From Acidobacteriota bacterium (GTDB lineage: Bacteria; Acidobacteriota; Blastocatellia; Pyrinomonadales; Pyrinomonadaceae): 64,000 bases of DNA. The notes under the pieces were generated by a model, which was not told the origin of the DNA, searched no databases, and saw only the letters and a list, made by a program, of their open reading frames with translations. Below, in pieces: positions 16,993 through 24,492 of this stretch; positions within the stretch are counted from its first letter, which is position 1, and every line of letters begins with the position of its first letter. Both the position numbers and the translations under genes were made by a program. The stretch lies in assembly GCA_019639235.1 (NCBI GenBank), contig JAHBSG010000003.1, positions 170,642-234,641 on the forward strand. The letters are read 5' to 3'.

Positions 16993-17394
16993 TCACCGAA
17001 CCGGATGTTGGAAGCAAAGCGAATAGCCGTCGGGATCGGTCAGCGACAACTGCCGCATTCCGTAGGGAGCGTTCGTCGGCGGGGCGAGGTCGATGCCCTT
17101 TTGCCGGAAGTGGTCGAATATCTCATCTACGCTCTCGCAGCCGAAGAAAAGAGTAGTATCGGAGTGCCAAACGGTCCGTGCAGCGGGCGGCTCGGCGGGA
17201 ACACTTCCGGGCTCGTACTGATCATTGAGCATCAGATCGCATCCATCCTTACGCAGCCATACCCAGCTTGCGTCATCGCCTCCGCCGGAATCGGCAACCA
17301 CCGAAAAGCCGAGAAGATCTCGATAGAAGGCAAGCGACCGCCGCATATTGAAGATCTGTAAGAGCGGTGTCAGCGAAGAGATCTCGATATTCAT
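16993..17394 (-). CDS. VOC-family (glyoxalase/bleomycin resistance) protein
   Basis: 133 aa, one vicinal-oxygen-chelate module pair: LAFYRDLLGFSVV near the N-terminus and TDPDGYSLCFQHP at the C-terminus, the typical GYSLCFQ strand end with metal-ligand positions. Substrate unknown. The ATG (17394) overlaps the TGA of the upstream ankyrin gene (ATGA), so the two are translationally coupled; the frame extends further but that would lie inside the ankyrin gene. Confidence 0.82.
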   Translation of the reverse strand: MNIEISSLTPLLQIFNMRRSLAFYRDLLGFSVVADSGGGDDASWVWLRKDGCDLMLNDQYEPGSVPAEPPAARTVWHSDTTLFFGCESVDEIFDHFRQKGIDLAPPTNAPYGMRQLSLTDPDGYSLCFQHPVR

Positions 17395-18131
17395 TTTCTT
17401 ACACACTCCGGAAGATAGTCTCCGAGTAGATTCCGTTCCATGCCGTTTCCCGAACCACAACCATGATCGGAAGTGTTTCGCTCGACATGAAGATCCCTGA
17501 TGTGGTGCGGCGGGAATGCGAGTAGCTTTAGCACCGAACCCGGGCGAAGATGCTCACTCGCCCAGCTTAGCGGCGAATCGCCATGGGCATCTCGGGCATC
17601 TTTTTCGGCCCCGTTTTGAATGAGGAACTCGATGGTCTCAGCGTTGGCGTAAGCGGCCGCCCGGTGAAGCGGCGTTTCGCCTTTTGTGCGGACGTCGCGC
17701 ATGAATGCCCGGGTCGCCTTTCCGGGAATCGTCCGAGCATTAACATCCGCACCATTTTCGACCAGCAGCTTGACCACGTAAAAATAGTACGGCCGGCCCG
17801 CTTTCGAGAGCGCGCTATGCAAGGACGTTTCGCCAGTTTCCGGTTCGGACCAATTCACGTCCGCACCGTTAGCGATAAGGAAGTCCGCGACCTTCCAATG
17901 GCCGAAGAACGCGGCGTTACCAAGTTCCCGCCCGAGGTCAATGCCGGAAAGGTCGCCGCCGGCATTCATTACCGCTTTCAGGGCCGTCACGTCGTTATAG
18001 TAAACGAACCATTGGAGCGGGCTTACCTCGGCCGAATGAAGCGATTCGTTCCATCCTGGCGTCGCGAGAAGATCGAAAACAAGGTCCGTCCGCCCGCGGG
18101 CGATCCGATCGAGTATTTCGCTTTGATCCAT
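17391..18131 (-). CDS. Ankyrin-repeat protein
   Basis: 246 aa, cytoplasmic. At least four ankyrin repeats: AVMNAGGDLSGIDLG, FLIANGADVNWSEPETGETSLHSA, LLVENGADVNARTIPG and GETPLHRAAAYANAETIEFLIQNGAEKDARDAHGDSPLSWA (each about 33 residues). The C-terminal tail ends in a conserved-looking HGCGSGNGMERNLLG stretch. Protein-binding scaffold of unknown partner. Start ATG 18131. Coupled to the downstream VOC gene by a 4-base overlap, which suggests a shared function. Confidence 0.85.
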   Translation of the reverse strand: MDQSEILDRIARGRTDLVFDLLATPGWNESLHSAEVSPLQWFVYYNDVTALKAVMNAGGDLSGIDLGRELGNAAFFGHWKVADFLIANGADVNWSEPETGETSLHSALSKAGRPYYFYVVKLLVENGADVNARTIPGKATRAFMRDVRTKGETPLHRAAAYANAETIEFLIQNGAEKDARDAHGDSPLSWASEHLRPGSVLKLLAFPPHHIRDLHVERNTSDHGCGSGNGMERNLLGDYLPECVRK

Positions 18132-18257
18132 TAACCGCGTCCTCCTAATTGAATTGCATCATGAGATACGCCTCCGGACCCTATATTGTTGCGCAGAAAA
18201 GCCCGCGGAGGGCGATCCGGATACCGCCGCTCCGCGAGGCCTCAAGGCTATCGGCCG

Positions 18258-18692
18258 TTAGCTCTTGAGCGTTGCCGTAAGCGATATCTCGGCACCGGCA
18301 AGCACCCGCGAGACCGGGCACTTTTCCTTTGCGTCCTTAGCTACCGTTTGGAACTCTTCGTCGGTGATATTGGGGACGACCGCCTCGGTGATGAGGTCGA
18401 TACGCGGGATCGAGAACCCGCCCTCTTCCTTTTCAACGTGGACGACGGCCTTCGTCTCGATGCTCGTAGCCTCATATCCGGCCCGGCCGAGAAAGCCGGA
18501 AAAGGCCATCGTGAAACACCCGGCGTGCGCCGCGGCGATCAATTCCTCGGGGTTCGTCATCGTGGCGTCATCGCCAAACCGGGCATTAAAGGAATAAGGC
18601 CCCTCAAATGCACCGCTCTCGAGCTTGAGGCTTCCCTTGCCCTCAATGATGCTCCCCGCCCATTTTGCGTCTGCTGATCTTTTGATTGACAT
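18258..18692 (-). CDS. osmC: OsmC-type organic hydroperoxide peroxiredoxin
   Basis: Cytoplasmic thiol peroxidase that reduces organic hydroperoxides. 144 aa, the family length. Both redox cysteines are present: the peroxidatic Cys in AAHAGCFTMAFS (about residue 59) and the resolving Cys in EKCPVSRVL (about residue 124). The N-terminal SADAKWAGSI and GPYSFNARFG match OsmC rather than Ohr. Start ATG 18692 with a weak AAGAAG upstream. Confidence 0.92.
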   Translation of the reverse strand: MSIKRSADAKWAGSIIEGKGSLKLESGAFEGPYSFNARFGDDATMTNPEELIAAAHAGCFTMAFSGFLGRAGYEATSIETKAVVHVEKEEGGFSIPRIDLITEAVVPNITDEEFQTVAKDAKEKCPVSRVLAGAEISLTATLKS

Positions 18693-18711
18693 AGTTATTA
18701 TTCTTCTTACG

Positions 18712-18978
18712 TTAACGGTAGATCTCGCGTCGATGTCCGACCTTGATCACCAGGACAATAAGCGTTTCTTGCTTTACCTGGTAGATCATCCGGTATTCGC
18801 CGATACGGATCCGGAAAGCGTCCTCGGTCCCTTTTAATTTCTTGATCTTCAGAAGCTCTGAAAAAGGACTGATCGCAAGCAGCTTGAGAGCTTCCTCAAA
18901 CCTCAAGCGGATCTTCTTCGGCAACTGAAGAAACTCCTTCTCGGCGCTTCTGACAAACTCGACCGTATAGGCGGACAT
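18712..18978 (-). CDS. RelE/ParE-superfamily toxin
   Basis: 88 aa with the complete RelE/ParE fold: YTVEFVRSAEKEFLQLPKKI, the central LKGTEDAFRIRIGEYRMIYQV and the C-terminal VIKVGHRREIYR with the basic residues and terminal Tyr typical of RelE-type mRNA interferases. Its ATG abuts the antitoxin stop (18979), so it is co-translated. Expected to cut mRNA on the ribosome (RelE) or poison gyrase (ParE); the HRREIYR end favours RelE. Confidence 0.88.
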   Translation of the reverse strand: MSAYTVEFVRSAEKEFLQLPKKIRLRFEEALKLLAISPFSELLKIKKLKGTEDAFRIRIGEYRMIYQVKQETLIVLVIKVGHRREIYR

Positions 18979-19203
18979 CTAGCTTTTCTTCTTTCGTGAT
19001 CTTGCCAGAACCTCTTCGAGCGACACCCTTTCCTCGCTTTGCCGAGTTCGATAGGCCTCGAGATCGATCTCGTCCTCGATCTGCTCGACCAACGCCTGTT
19101 CGATCAAATGCCGGAGCTTGATGCCACGCTCCTTGCAGTAGAGTGTGATCGCCTCCTTAACACGGGCGTCGATGATCGTAGATAGCGTAGCAGTTTCACT
19201 CAT
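18979..19203 (-). CDS. Antitoxin of the RelE/ParE-type pair
   Basis: 74 aa. The N-terminal half, TLSTIIDARVKEAITLYCKERG, looks like a ribbon-helix-helix DNA-binding domain; the C-terminal half is a long charged helix that would wrap the toxin. The start is ATG 19203; an upstream TTG at 19239 would run through the operator. The promoter and a 12-bp palindrome lie directly upstream. First gene of the pair, in the usual antitoxin-toxin order. Confidence 0.8.
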   Translation of the reverse strand: MSETATLSTIIDARVKEAITLYCKERGIKLRHLIEQALVEQIEDEIDLEAYRTRQSEERVSLEEVLARSRKKKS

Positions 19204-19211
19204 TTTCTTTA

Positions 19212-19239
19212 AAGATAATGAAATTTCATGAAAACGCAA
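19212..19239 (-). promoter_or_regulatory. Promoter with palindromic operator of the RelE/ParE-type operon
   Basis: On the minus strand TTGCGT (19239-19234), a 16-base spacer and TATCTT (19217-19212). The spacer holds the perfect palindrome ATGAAATTTCAT (19218-19229). The -10 box is only 8 bases from the antitoxin ATG (19203), so transcription should start about 2 bases upstream of it. Autoregulation by the antitoxin is the likely role. Confidence 0.55.
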
Positions 19240-19276
19240 GTTTTTGAACGTTCGTGAACTGCATCTCCGACATTGC

Positions 19277-19364
19277 CTAGCTCTTGAAATTCTTCTTCAA
19301 TCCCTGCCAAACCTTAAAATACTTATGCTGGAGATGCTCCATCTCCATCGCGAGTTTGATTGCT
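19277..19364 (-). pseudogene. Remnant of a second hmgA 3' end
   Basis: On the minus strand this stretch reads [20 protein letters not shown] and then a stop. It parallels the last 25 residues of HmgA ([20 protein letters not shown]). The DNA shares a 24-base identical run with the true hmgA end (19286-19309 versus 20014-20037). There is no further HmgA sequence upstream. It flanks one side of the HigBA pair while the intact hmgA flanks the other. Confidence 0.75.
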
Positions 19365-19379
19365 TGGAAGGCTAACCGT

Positions 19380-19673
19380 TCACAAAGGTTCAGCGTGCAG
19401 CTTTAGCCCAAGAGCGGAAATTACTTTTAGAATGGTATCGAACGTCGGAACCCGCTCACCAGAAAGAGCCTTATACAGGCTCTCACGCGAAAGGCCGGCG
19501 TCCTTTGCCACCTGGGTCATACCCTTTGCCCTCGCAATATTCCCAAGGGCCTTTGCGACAAACGCCGCATCGCCATCTGCTATTTCGAGACATGCCTCAA
19601 GATATGCCGCCATATCCTCGGGCGTTTCCAAGTACACAGCGCTGTCGTATCGCGTGGTCTTAATCTTTGGCAT
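19380..19673 (-). CDS. HigA-type antitoxin (XRE-like helix-turn-helix)
   Basis: 97 aa. N-terminal acidic segment (VYLETPEDMAAYLEACLE) and C-terminal helix-turn-helix KGMTQVAKDAGLSRESLYKALSGE, as in addiction-module antidote proteins of the HigA/VapA-like group. ATG 19673 lies 9 bases after GAGGAG and 14 bases inside the end of the toxin gene, the coupled toxin-first order of HigBA systems. Confidence 0.87.
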   Translation of the reverse strand: MPKIKTTRYDSAVYLETPEDMAAYLEACLEIADGDAAFVAKALGNIARAKGMTQVAKDAGLSRESLYKALSGERVPTFDTILKVISALGLKLHAEPL

Positions 19674-19965
19674 TTGATAACTCCTCTGCGATCTGCTTCG
19701 CTTTTTCAATGTCCTTTGCTTGGGAACCCTTGTCGCCACCTGCAAGCAAAATCACAAGCCTGGACCCACGCTTAGCAAAATATACTCGGTAGCCCGGCCC
19801 ATAATCGATACGCATTTCCAAAACGCCACCCCCGACGGGCTTGATGTCGCCACTATTTCCCGCCTCGAGCCGATCGATCCGAGCTTGAATACGAACCCGA
19901 GCCCGGCGGTCACGAAGTGCTCGAAGCCATTTAGAGAAGATCTCAGTTTGCCGGACTTCGATCAT
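19660..19965 (-). CDS. HigB/RelE-superfamily toxin
   Basis: 101 aa, addiction-module killer subfamily: FSKWLRALRDRRARVRIQARIDRLE, then GVLEMRIDYGPGYRVYFAKRG and a C-terminal ILLAGGDKGSQAKDIEKA. Conserved basic residues and the GPGYRVYF strand match ribosome-dependent mRNA interferases. ATG 19965 is used; an upstream GTG (19983) would lie inside the operator. It overlaps the antitoxin gene by 14 bases. Confidence 0.87.
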   Translation of the reverse strand: MIEVRQTEIFSKWLRALRDRRARVRIQARIDRLEAGNSGDIKPVGGGVLEMRIDYGPGYRVYFAKRGSRLVILLAGGDKGSQAKDIEKAKQIAEELSNAKD

Positions 19966-19970
19966 AAGCA

Positions 19971-19999
19971 AGTGTAGCCGCACGGCTACACATTTGCAA
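19971..19999 (-). promoter_or_regulatory. Promoter with palindromic operator of HigBA pair 1
   Basis: Minus strand: TTGCAA (19999-19994), 17-base spacer, TACACT (19976-19971), then only 5 bases to ATG 19965. A perfect inverted repeat GTGTAGCCG-CA-CGGCTACAC (19972-19991) covers the spacer and -10 box. This is the expected site for autorepression by HigA; the mRNA is predicted to be essentially leaderless. Confidence 0.65.
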
Positions 20000-20004
20000 G
20001 AATT

Positions 20005-21309
20005 TTAGTCTTCGAAATTCTTCTTCAATCCCTGCCAGACGGCGTAGTAATCCGGCTGGAGCTCGGGGCATTCCATGGCGAAGAGGGTCGGGCGGATGAT
20101 GTAGCGCGACTCGAACATAAAGGCCATCGTGCCGGCGAGCTTCTGCGGCTTAAGCTCGGCGTTCGAGGCTTTCTCGAAGGCGTCGAGGTCCGGGCCGTGG
20201 GCCGACATCTGGTTGTGGAGCGAGCCGCCGCCGGGGACGAAGCCCTCTTCCTTGGCGTCGTATTGGCCGTAGATCAAGCCCATGTATTCGCTCATCGTGT
20301 TGCGGTGGTACCAGGGCGGGCGGAAGGTGTCCTCGCCGACGAGCCAGCGGTCCGGGAAGATGACGAAATCGCAGTTTGCAACGCCCGCGTCGCCGCTCGG
20401 GCTTGTCAGTACCGTAAAGATCGACGGGTCGGGGTGATCGAACGAGATCGAGCCGATGGTGTTGAAACGGCGGAGGTCGTATCTATACGGTGCATAGTTG
20501 CCGTGCCAGGCGACGACATCGAGCGGCGAGTGGTCCGTCTCACAAGACCAAAGATTCCCGCCAAATTTCTGCACTATCTCGCAGGGCTCGTCCTTGTCCT
20601 CGAACCAGGCGACCGGCGTTTCGAAGTCGCGCGGATTGGCGAGGCCATTTGCCCCGATCGGGCCGAGGTCCGGCAGGCGAAACTGAGCTCCATAGTTTTC
20701 GCAAATGTAGCCGCGGGCCTGGCCATCCGCGAGCTCGACCTTGAACCGTACGCCACGCGGGACCACAGCGACCTCGCCCGGGCCGGCCTGGATCGCGCCA
20801 AGTTCGGTCAAAATACCGATGCGGCCCATCTCAGGCACGATCAGCATTTCGCCATCGGCGTTGTAAAAATATCGGTTGCCCATTCCGCGGTTGCAGCGGT
20901 AGATATGGACGGCAATGCCGGCCTGCGAGAAAAGGTCGCCGTTGCCCGCGATGGTCGTGATGCCCTCGACAAAGTCGGTCGGTTCTTCCGGAATAGGCAG
21001 CGGGTTCCAGCGGAGCTGGTTCGGAGCGGTGATCGCCTCATCAAAGGGCGAGGACCGGAACAACTCACCGGCCCGCTTGCCTGCAGGTGCGAAAGGCACG
21101 AACGGTTTATGAATCACCGAAGGGCGAATGCGGTAGGTCCACGTCCGTTTGTTGCCGCTCCGCGGGACGGTGAAAGCAGTGCCCGAAAGCTGCTCGGCAT
21201 AGAGCCCAAGCGGCGCTTTCTGCGGCGAATTTCGCCCGACCGGCAATGCCCCGGCAACCGCCTCGGTCGCAAACTCATTCCCAAAGCCTGATTGGTATTC
21301 GAATCTCAT
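20005..21309 (-). CDS. hmgA: Homogentisate 1,2-dioxygenase
   Basis: Opens the aromatic ring of homogentisate to maleylacetoacetate, the central step of tyrosine catabolism. 434 aa, full length. Conserved landmarks include [13 protein letters not shown] at the N-terminus, the Fe(II)-binding C-terminal cupin with [27 protein letters not shown] (here split by position: [18 protein letters not shown] near residue 325) and [10 protein letters not shown] near residue 360. Start ATG 21309 with AGG 6 bases upstream and 3 bases after the previous stop. Last gene of the hppD operon; no maleylacetoacetate isomerase or fumarylacetoacetase is in the window. Confidence 0.96.
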   Translation of the reverse strand: MRFEYQSGFGNEFATEAVAGALPVGRNSPQKAPLGLYAEQLSGTAFTVPRSGNKRTWTYRIRPSVIHKPFVPFAPAGKRAGELFRSSPFDEAITAPNQLRWNPLPIPEEPTDFVEGITTIAGNGDLFSQAGIAVHIYRCNRGMGNRYFYNADGEMLIVPEMGRIGILTELGAIQAGPGEVAVVPRGVRFKVELADGQARGYICENYGAQFRLPDLGPIGANGLANPRDFETPVAWFEDKDEPCEIVQKFGGNLWSCETDHSPLDVVAWHGNYAPYRYDLRRFNTIGSISFDHPDPSIFTVLTSPSGDAGVANCDFVIFPDRWLVGEDTFRPPWYHRNTMSEYMGLIYGQYDAKEEGFVPGGGSLHNQMSAHGPDLDAFEKASNAELKPQKLAGTMAFMFESRYIIRPTLFAMECPELQPDYYAVWQGLKKNFED

Positions 21310-21312
21310 ATC

Positions 21313-21762
21313 TTACCTACACACCATTTTACAGGTATCGATGCCGGGGCCGAAGCCGTCGGGGATACGTTCGATGGTCTCAAAGCCGAATTTCCGGTAA
21401 AAGCCCTCGGTATGGTGCGAGGTGCTGATCATGAATGGCCGGTCGCCCCATTTCTCACGCGCCTTTTCGATGCGAAAAAGCGTCAATCGCTTGCCGAGGC
21501 CGGTGCCGATCAGGTCGTTGCGGACCATTCCCCAACACAAGCCGACCGAGCCATCGCCATTGAGTGCAACGCCGCCGGCCGCGACCGTTTCGCCATACTC
21601 TTCGATCAACCAGTAGTCTTCGGGATGCTCGGCCAGATAATCGCGGAGTTCCTGCTCCTCGGCCGGGACGAAATACTTCGGGATGTTCGAGCGCAGAAGT
21701 GCGGCGACCTTTTCGATATCGGCGGGCTGAAAATCGCGGAATGTGGGCTCGCTGGTTTTCAC
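21313..21762 (-). CDS. GNAT-family N-acetyltransferase
   Basis: 149 aa, one GNAT domain: IEKVAALLRSNIPKYFVP, acetyl-CoA-binding motif around GTGLGKRLTLFRIEKA, and the C-terminal TEGFYRKFGFETIE. Substrate unknown. GTG 21762 is the start because it overlaps the TGA of the upstream AAC(3)-I-like gene (GTGA), a translational coupling. It sits inside the tyrosine catabolic operon between the AAC(3)-I-like gene and hmgA. Confidence 0.85.
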   Translation of the reverse strand: MKTSEPTFRDFQPADIEKVAALLRSNIPKYFVPAEEQELRDYLAEHPEDYWLIEEYGETVAAGGVALNGDGSVGLCWGMVRNDLIGTGLGKRLTLFRIEKAREKWGDRPFMISTSHHTEGFYRKFGFETIERIPDGFGPGIDTCKMVCR

Positions 21763-22193
21763 GGTTCGATGTCGAAGTGGAGCACGTCCTCGCGGGTACC
21801 GAGCGATTCGTAAAGCTTGATGGCCGGGTCGTCGCCGTGGTCGGCCTGCACATAAATGACCCACGCACCGCGTTCGCGGGCGATCTCGCGAAGCTTGTTG
21901 ATCAGCCCGGTCGCGACGCGTTGCCGTCGATACTCTTCGAGAACCGCGAGGTCGTAAATATAGATCTCCGACCGCTCCTGTTCAAATTTCTGTAGCACAT
22001 ACGCCGCCAAACCTCCGACCACCTTACCGTCCGCAACGGCAACAAGCGGAATGAAATCCTCACGAGTAAGAAGCTTGGTCAGATACTCATCCGACGGGAC
22101 CGCAGATTGATATGACTCGCGATCCTCGAAGGCCTCAGCGAAAACCGCGAGAAGCTCTTGGAGCGTTCGAAGATCAGCGCGCCGAAGCTCCAT
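21759..22193 (-). CDS. AAC(3)-I-like aminoglycoside 3-N-acetyltransferase homologue
   Basis: 144 aa GNAT protein strikingly like the AAC(3)-I family: AAYVLQKFEQERSEIYIYDL, then RRQRVATGLINKLR (acetyl-CoA loop), VIYVQADHGDDPAIKLYESL and the final REDVLHFDIEP all follow the AAC(3)-I pattern almost residue for residue. These enzymes acetylate the 3-amino group of gentamicin-type aminoglycosides. No integron cassette site is visible. Its ATG shares a base with the hppD stop (TAATG) and its stop overlaps the next GNAT gene, so it is a settled operon member. A native amine substrate is also possible. Confidence 0.85.
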   Translation of the reverse strand: MELRRADLRTLQELLAVFAEAFEDRESYQSAVPSDEYLTKLLTREDFIPLVAVADGKVVGGLAAYVLQKFEQERSEIYIYDLAVLEEYRRQRVATGLINKLREIARERGAWVIYVQADHGDDPAIKLYESLGTREDVLHFDIEP

Positions 22194-23377
22194 TAGAGAT
22201 TCCCGCGCCGCCGCTGTTCTTCCTCGATCGAGACGAACAAAGCTTTGAAGTTGCCTTTGCCGAAGCCCTTGCAGCCCTTTCGCTGAAGGATCTCGTAGAA
22301 AACGGTCGGGCGATCTTCGACGGGTTTGGTGAAGATCTGGAGCAGGTATCCTTCGTCGTCGCGGTCAACGAGGATGCCGAGCCGGTGAAGGTCTTTGATG
22401 TCCTCATCGATCGGGCCGACGCGATCGAGCACCTCTTCGTAATAGGTGTCCGGCACGCGAAGGAATTCGATGCCGTTCTCCTGCAGCTTGGCGACGGTGT
22501 GCAAGATGTCCTTGCAAAGCAAGGCGATGTGCTGTGCACCGGCCGAGCCGTAAAAGTCGATGTATTCCTGGATCTGCGATTTGCCGCCCTTGCCTTCGGC
22601 GGGTTCGTTGATCGGGAACTTGATGTTATGCCCGCCGTCGCTCATGACGATAGACATCAAGGCCGAATACTCGGTCGAGATGTCCTTATCGTCGAACGTG
22701 ATATAGCGTTCAAAGCCCATCACGTCGCGGTAAAAATCGCACCAGTAATTCATCTTCCCGAGCTCGACATTGCCGACGATGTGATCGACGAGCTGAATGC
22801 CGACCTCCTCGCCGGGGACAAGCTGTTCGGTAAAGCCGGGCAGAAACGCACCGGAATAAGCGTAGACAGTCTCGGTCTTCGCGGCGGTGGCTGTGCCGGA
22901 TGATGATGATCCCTGTGGTGCGCCCTCCCTAACGGTCGGGCTACTGACACTGTCATACGAATAGAGCGAGTGGATCGTGTCGCCATAGGTCGCGATCGCG
23001 GCGTGGCGGACCGAGCCGTTCGCGTCGGTCAGGTCGCGGGGTTCGACGACGCCCTTCGCACCGCGCTTGACGGCTTCGTTATAAGCGTGGTCTGCGTCTT
23101 CGACCTGAAACGCGATATCGCGGACGCCATCGCCGTGCTGCTTGATGTGCTCGGCGGCCGGATGCTCCGGCACAAGCGGCGTCGTCAACACAAAATTGAC
23201 GCGGTTCTGCTTAAGAACGTAACTCGTCACTTCGCGGTCGCCCGTCTCGAGGCCCCGATACGCAAGCCGCGAAAACCCGAAAGCCTTGCGGTAATAGAAC
23301 TCCGCCTGCTTCGCATTCCCAACGTAAAACTCAACGTGATGTATCTTCTTTAGTCCTAATGGATTTTTGTCAGTCAT
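22193..23377 (-). CDS. hppD: 4-hydroxyphenylpyruvate dioxygenase
   Basis: Converts 4-hydroxyphenylpyruvate to homogentisate. 394 aa, a little longer than many bacterial enzymes, with a Ser/Gly-rich insert around residue 155. Fe(II) ligands: His in [11 protein letters not shown], His in [12 protein letters not shown] and Glu in [20 protein letters not shown] (C-terminal). The N-terminal VOC half starts [17 protein letters not shown]. Operon order on the minus strand is hppD, AAC(3)-I-like, GNAT, hmgA, all overlapping or nearly so. Confidence 0.96.
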   Translation of the reverse strand: MTDKNPLGLKKIHHVEFYVGNAKQAEFYYRKAFGFSRLAYRGLETGDREVTSYVLKQNRVNFVLTTPLVPEHPAAEHIKQHGDGVRDIAFQVEDADHAYNEAVKRGAKGVVEPRDLTDANGSVRHAAIATYGDTIHSLYSYDSVSSPTVREGAPQGSSSSGTATAAKTETVYAYSGAFLPGFTEQLVPGEEVGIQLVDHIVGNVELGKMNYWCDFYRDVMGFERYITFDDKDISTEYSALMSIVMSDGGHNIKFPINEPAEGKGGKSQIQEYIDFYGSAGAQHIALLCKDILHTVAKLQENGIEFLRVPDTYYEEVLDRVGPIDEDIKDLHRLGILVDRDDEGYLLQIFTKPVEDRPTVFYEILQRKGCKGFGKGNFKALFVSIEEEQRRRGNL

Positions 23378-23414
23378 TTTCTTATCTCAATTCTCAAATA
23401 GTGATCGGCTTAGT

Positions 23415-23714
23415 TTAAAGCTTGATCGCCAACTCCAACTCACCGCCAAGGCCTGTTACGATCTTGCGTATGGTGGAGTAACGTACATCCTTTAGGTCGT
23501 TTTCGACACGAGAGATATACGCTTTGTTGATACCGACCTTATCTGCGAGTTGCTGTTGTGTCAGGCCCTTCTTTTTTCTCGCTTCCTGGATCATAAACCC
23601 AAGCCTGTATTCTTCCGCATCGCGCTCGATCCGATCCCTTTCGGGCGTACCGACTTTGCCGAATTTTTCATCAGCGAATTCGTCAAGTGTTCTAAGGCTT
23701 TTCTTTTTCTGCAT
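23415..23714 (-). CDS. HigA-type antitoxin (XRE helix-turn-helix)
   Basis: 99 aa. The C-terminal half is a classical XRE domain, KKGLTQQQLADKVGINKAYISRVEN, and the N-terminal half is a charged toxin-binding segment (DEFADEKFGKVGTPERDRIE). ATG 23714 is 23 bases inside the end of the toxin gene, so translation is coupled. Second gene of a HigBA-type pair placed between the acetyltransferase gene and hppD. Confidence 0.88.
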   Translation of the reverse strand: MQKKKSLRTLDEFADEKFGKVGTPERDRIERDAEEYRLGFMIQEARKKKGLTQQQLADKVGINKAYISRVENDLKDVRYSTIRKIVTGLGGELELAIKL

Positions 23715-24042
23715 AATATTCTTCTCGTATCCTAAGAGCTCGGTCGATCTCATTCTGCGGTGTTTTGTCGGTCTTTTTCTGAAAGCCATTCATCAATACG
23801 ACGATCTTTCCTTCATCAAAGAAGCAAAATACCCGATAGATGTTCCCGCCAAACTGAGTTCTCATTTCCATCAGGCCATCAGTTCCTGCAAGCTTCTTCA
23901 AGTGGTTCTCAGGAATCTTCTCGACCGTACGAAGCACCTTGATCGACCAGTAGAGCTTCTCTTGTACTTTTCTCGGCTGTTGGTCAAAGAAATCGTCAAA
24001 ATAACGTTTGAACAAAACAACTTCCCTTACGTTTTCCGCCAT
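23692..24042 (-). CDS. HigB-type toxin (phage Gp49-like/DUF891)
   Basis: 116 aa of the Gp49-like/HigB group: VREVVLFKRYFDDFFDQQPRKVQEKLYWS, the hallmark MEMRTQFGGNIYRVFCFFDEGKIVVLMNGFQKK (here residues about 58-90) and a C-terminal helix. Such proteins cleave mRNA at the ribosome. ATG 24042 begins 4 bases after a good -10 box, so the mRNA should be leaderless; the longer frame back to 24087 would read through the operator. Confidence 0.88.
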   Translation of the reverse strand: MAENVREVVLFKRYFDDFFDQQPRKVQEKLYWSIKVLRTVEKIPENHLKKLAGTDGLMEMRTQFGGNIYRVFCFFDEGKIVVLMNGFQKKTDKTPQNEIDRALRIREEYYAEKEKP

Positions 24043-24046
24043 AGTG

Positions 24047-24078
24047 ATAATAACAAATGTTGTCCGATAAGACAACAT
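24047..24078 (-). promoter_or_regulatory. Promoter with operator of HigBA pair 2
   Basis: Minus strand: TTGTCT (24075-24070), 17-base spacer, TATTAT (24052-24047), ATG at 24042. The perfect inverted repeat ATGTTGTC-N6-GACAACAT (24057-24078) covers the -35 box and most of the spacer. Expected autorepressor site of the XRE antitoxin. Confidence 0.7.
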
Positions 24079-24093
24079 CAATTTCAAAGAGCT

Positions 24094-24489
24094 TCAGATC
24101 TCCCGCCAGATTATGAATGCGTTGTCGAGGTGTTCCATGCCGATCTTTGGGTAGTAATCCATGGCGGCCGGGACGGAGAGCAGCAGGACCATTGATTCCC
24201 TGCCGGCGGCCTGTTTGGTCATCTCGACAAGGCGGCGGCCGATGCCTGCCTTTTGATGCGAGCTGGCGACGGCAAGGTCGGCTAGATAGCAGCTCCAGGC
24301 CCCGTCGGTTATCGACCGGGCAATGCCGATCAGCCGGCCGTTCTCGCGTGCGGTCACGATCAAATTCGAGCCAGCGAGCATCCGCCCGATGCGGCCCTCG
24401 TCATCCACGGGCCGCGGCAGCCCGGAGTCGCGATAGAGCTCGACGACCTCAGCGGCGGTCGCTTCTCCGTTGATGGTAAATTCGAGCAT
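24094..24489 (-). CDS. GNAT-family N-acetyltransferase
   Basis: 131 aa. A single GNAT domain: EVVELYRDSGLPRPVDD, the strand LIGIARSITDGAWSCYLADLAV and the acetyl-CoA loop HQKAGIGRRLVEMTK, ending in MDYYPKIGMEHLDNAFI. Substrate unknown. ATG lies 3 bases after the phhA stop, so it is the second gene of the phhA transcript. Confidence 0.87.
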   Translation of the reverse strand: MLEFTINGEATAAEVVELYRDSGLPRPVDDEGRIGRMLAGSNLIVTARENGRLIGIARSITDGAWSCYLADLAVASSHQKAGIGRRLVEMTKQAAGRESMVLLLSVPAAMDYYPKIGMEHLDNAFIIWREI

Positions 24490-24492
24490 CGT

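Noticed and set aside
19286..20037. 24-base direct repeats considered as attachment sites of an integrated element
   Set aside because: Both copies code for the same HmgA C-terminal residues, and there is no integrase between or near them; gene-end duplication explains them better.
20197..21291. Long plus-strand frame opposite hmgA
   Set aside because: Shadow of hmgA caused by codon bias; no ribosome site and no recognisable protein.
21759..22193. AAC(3)-I-like gene as a recent integron cassette
   Set aside because: No attC-like hairpin or integrase, and the gene is stitched into the operon by overlapping starts and stops.
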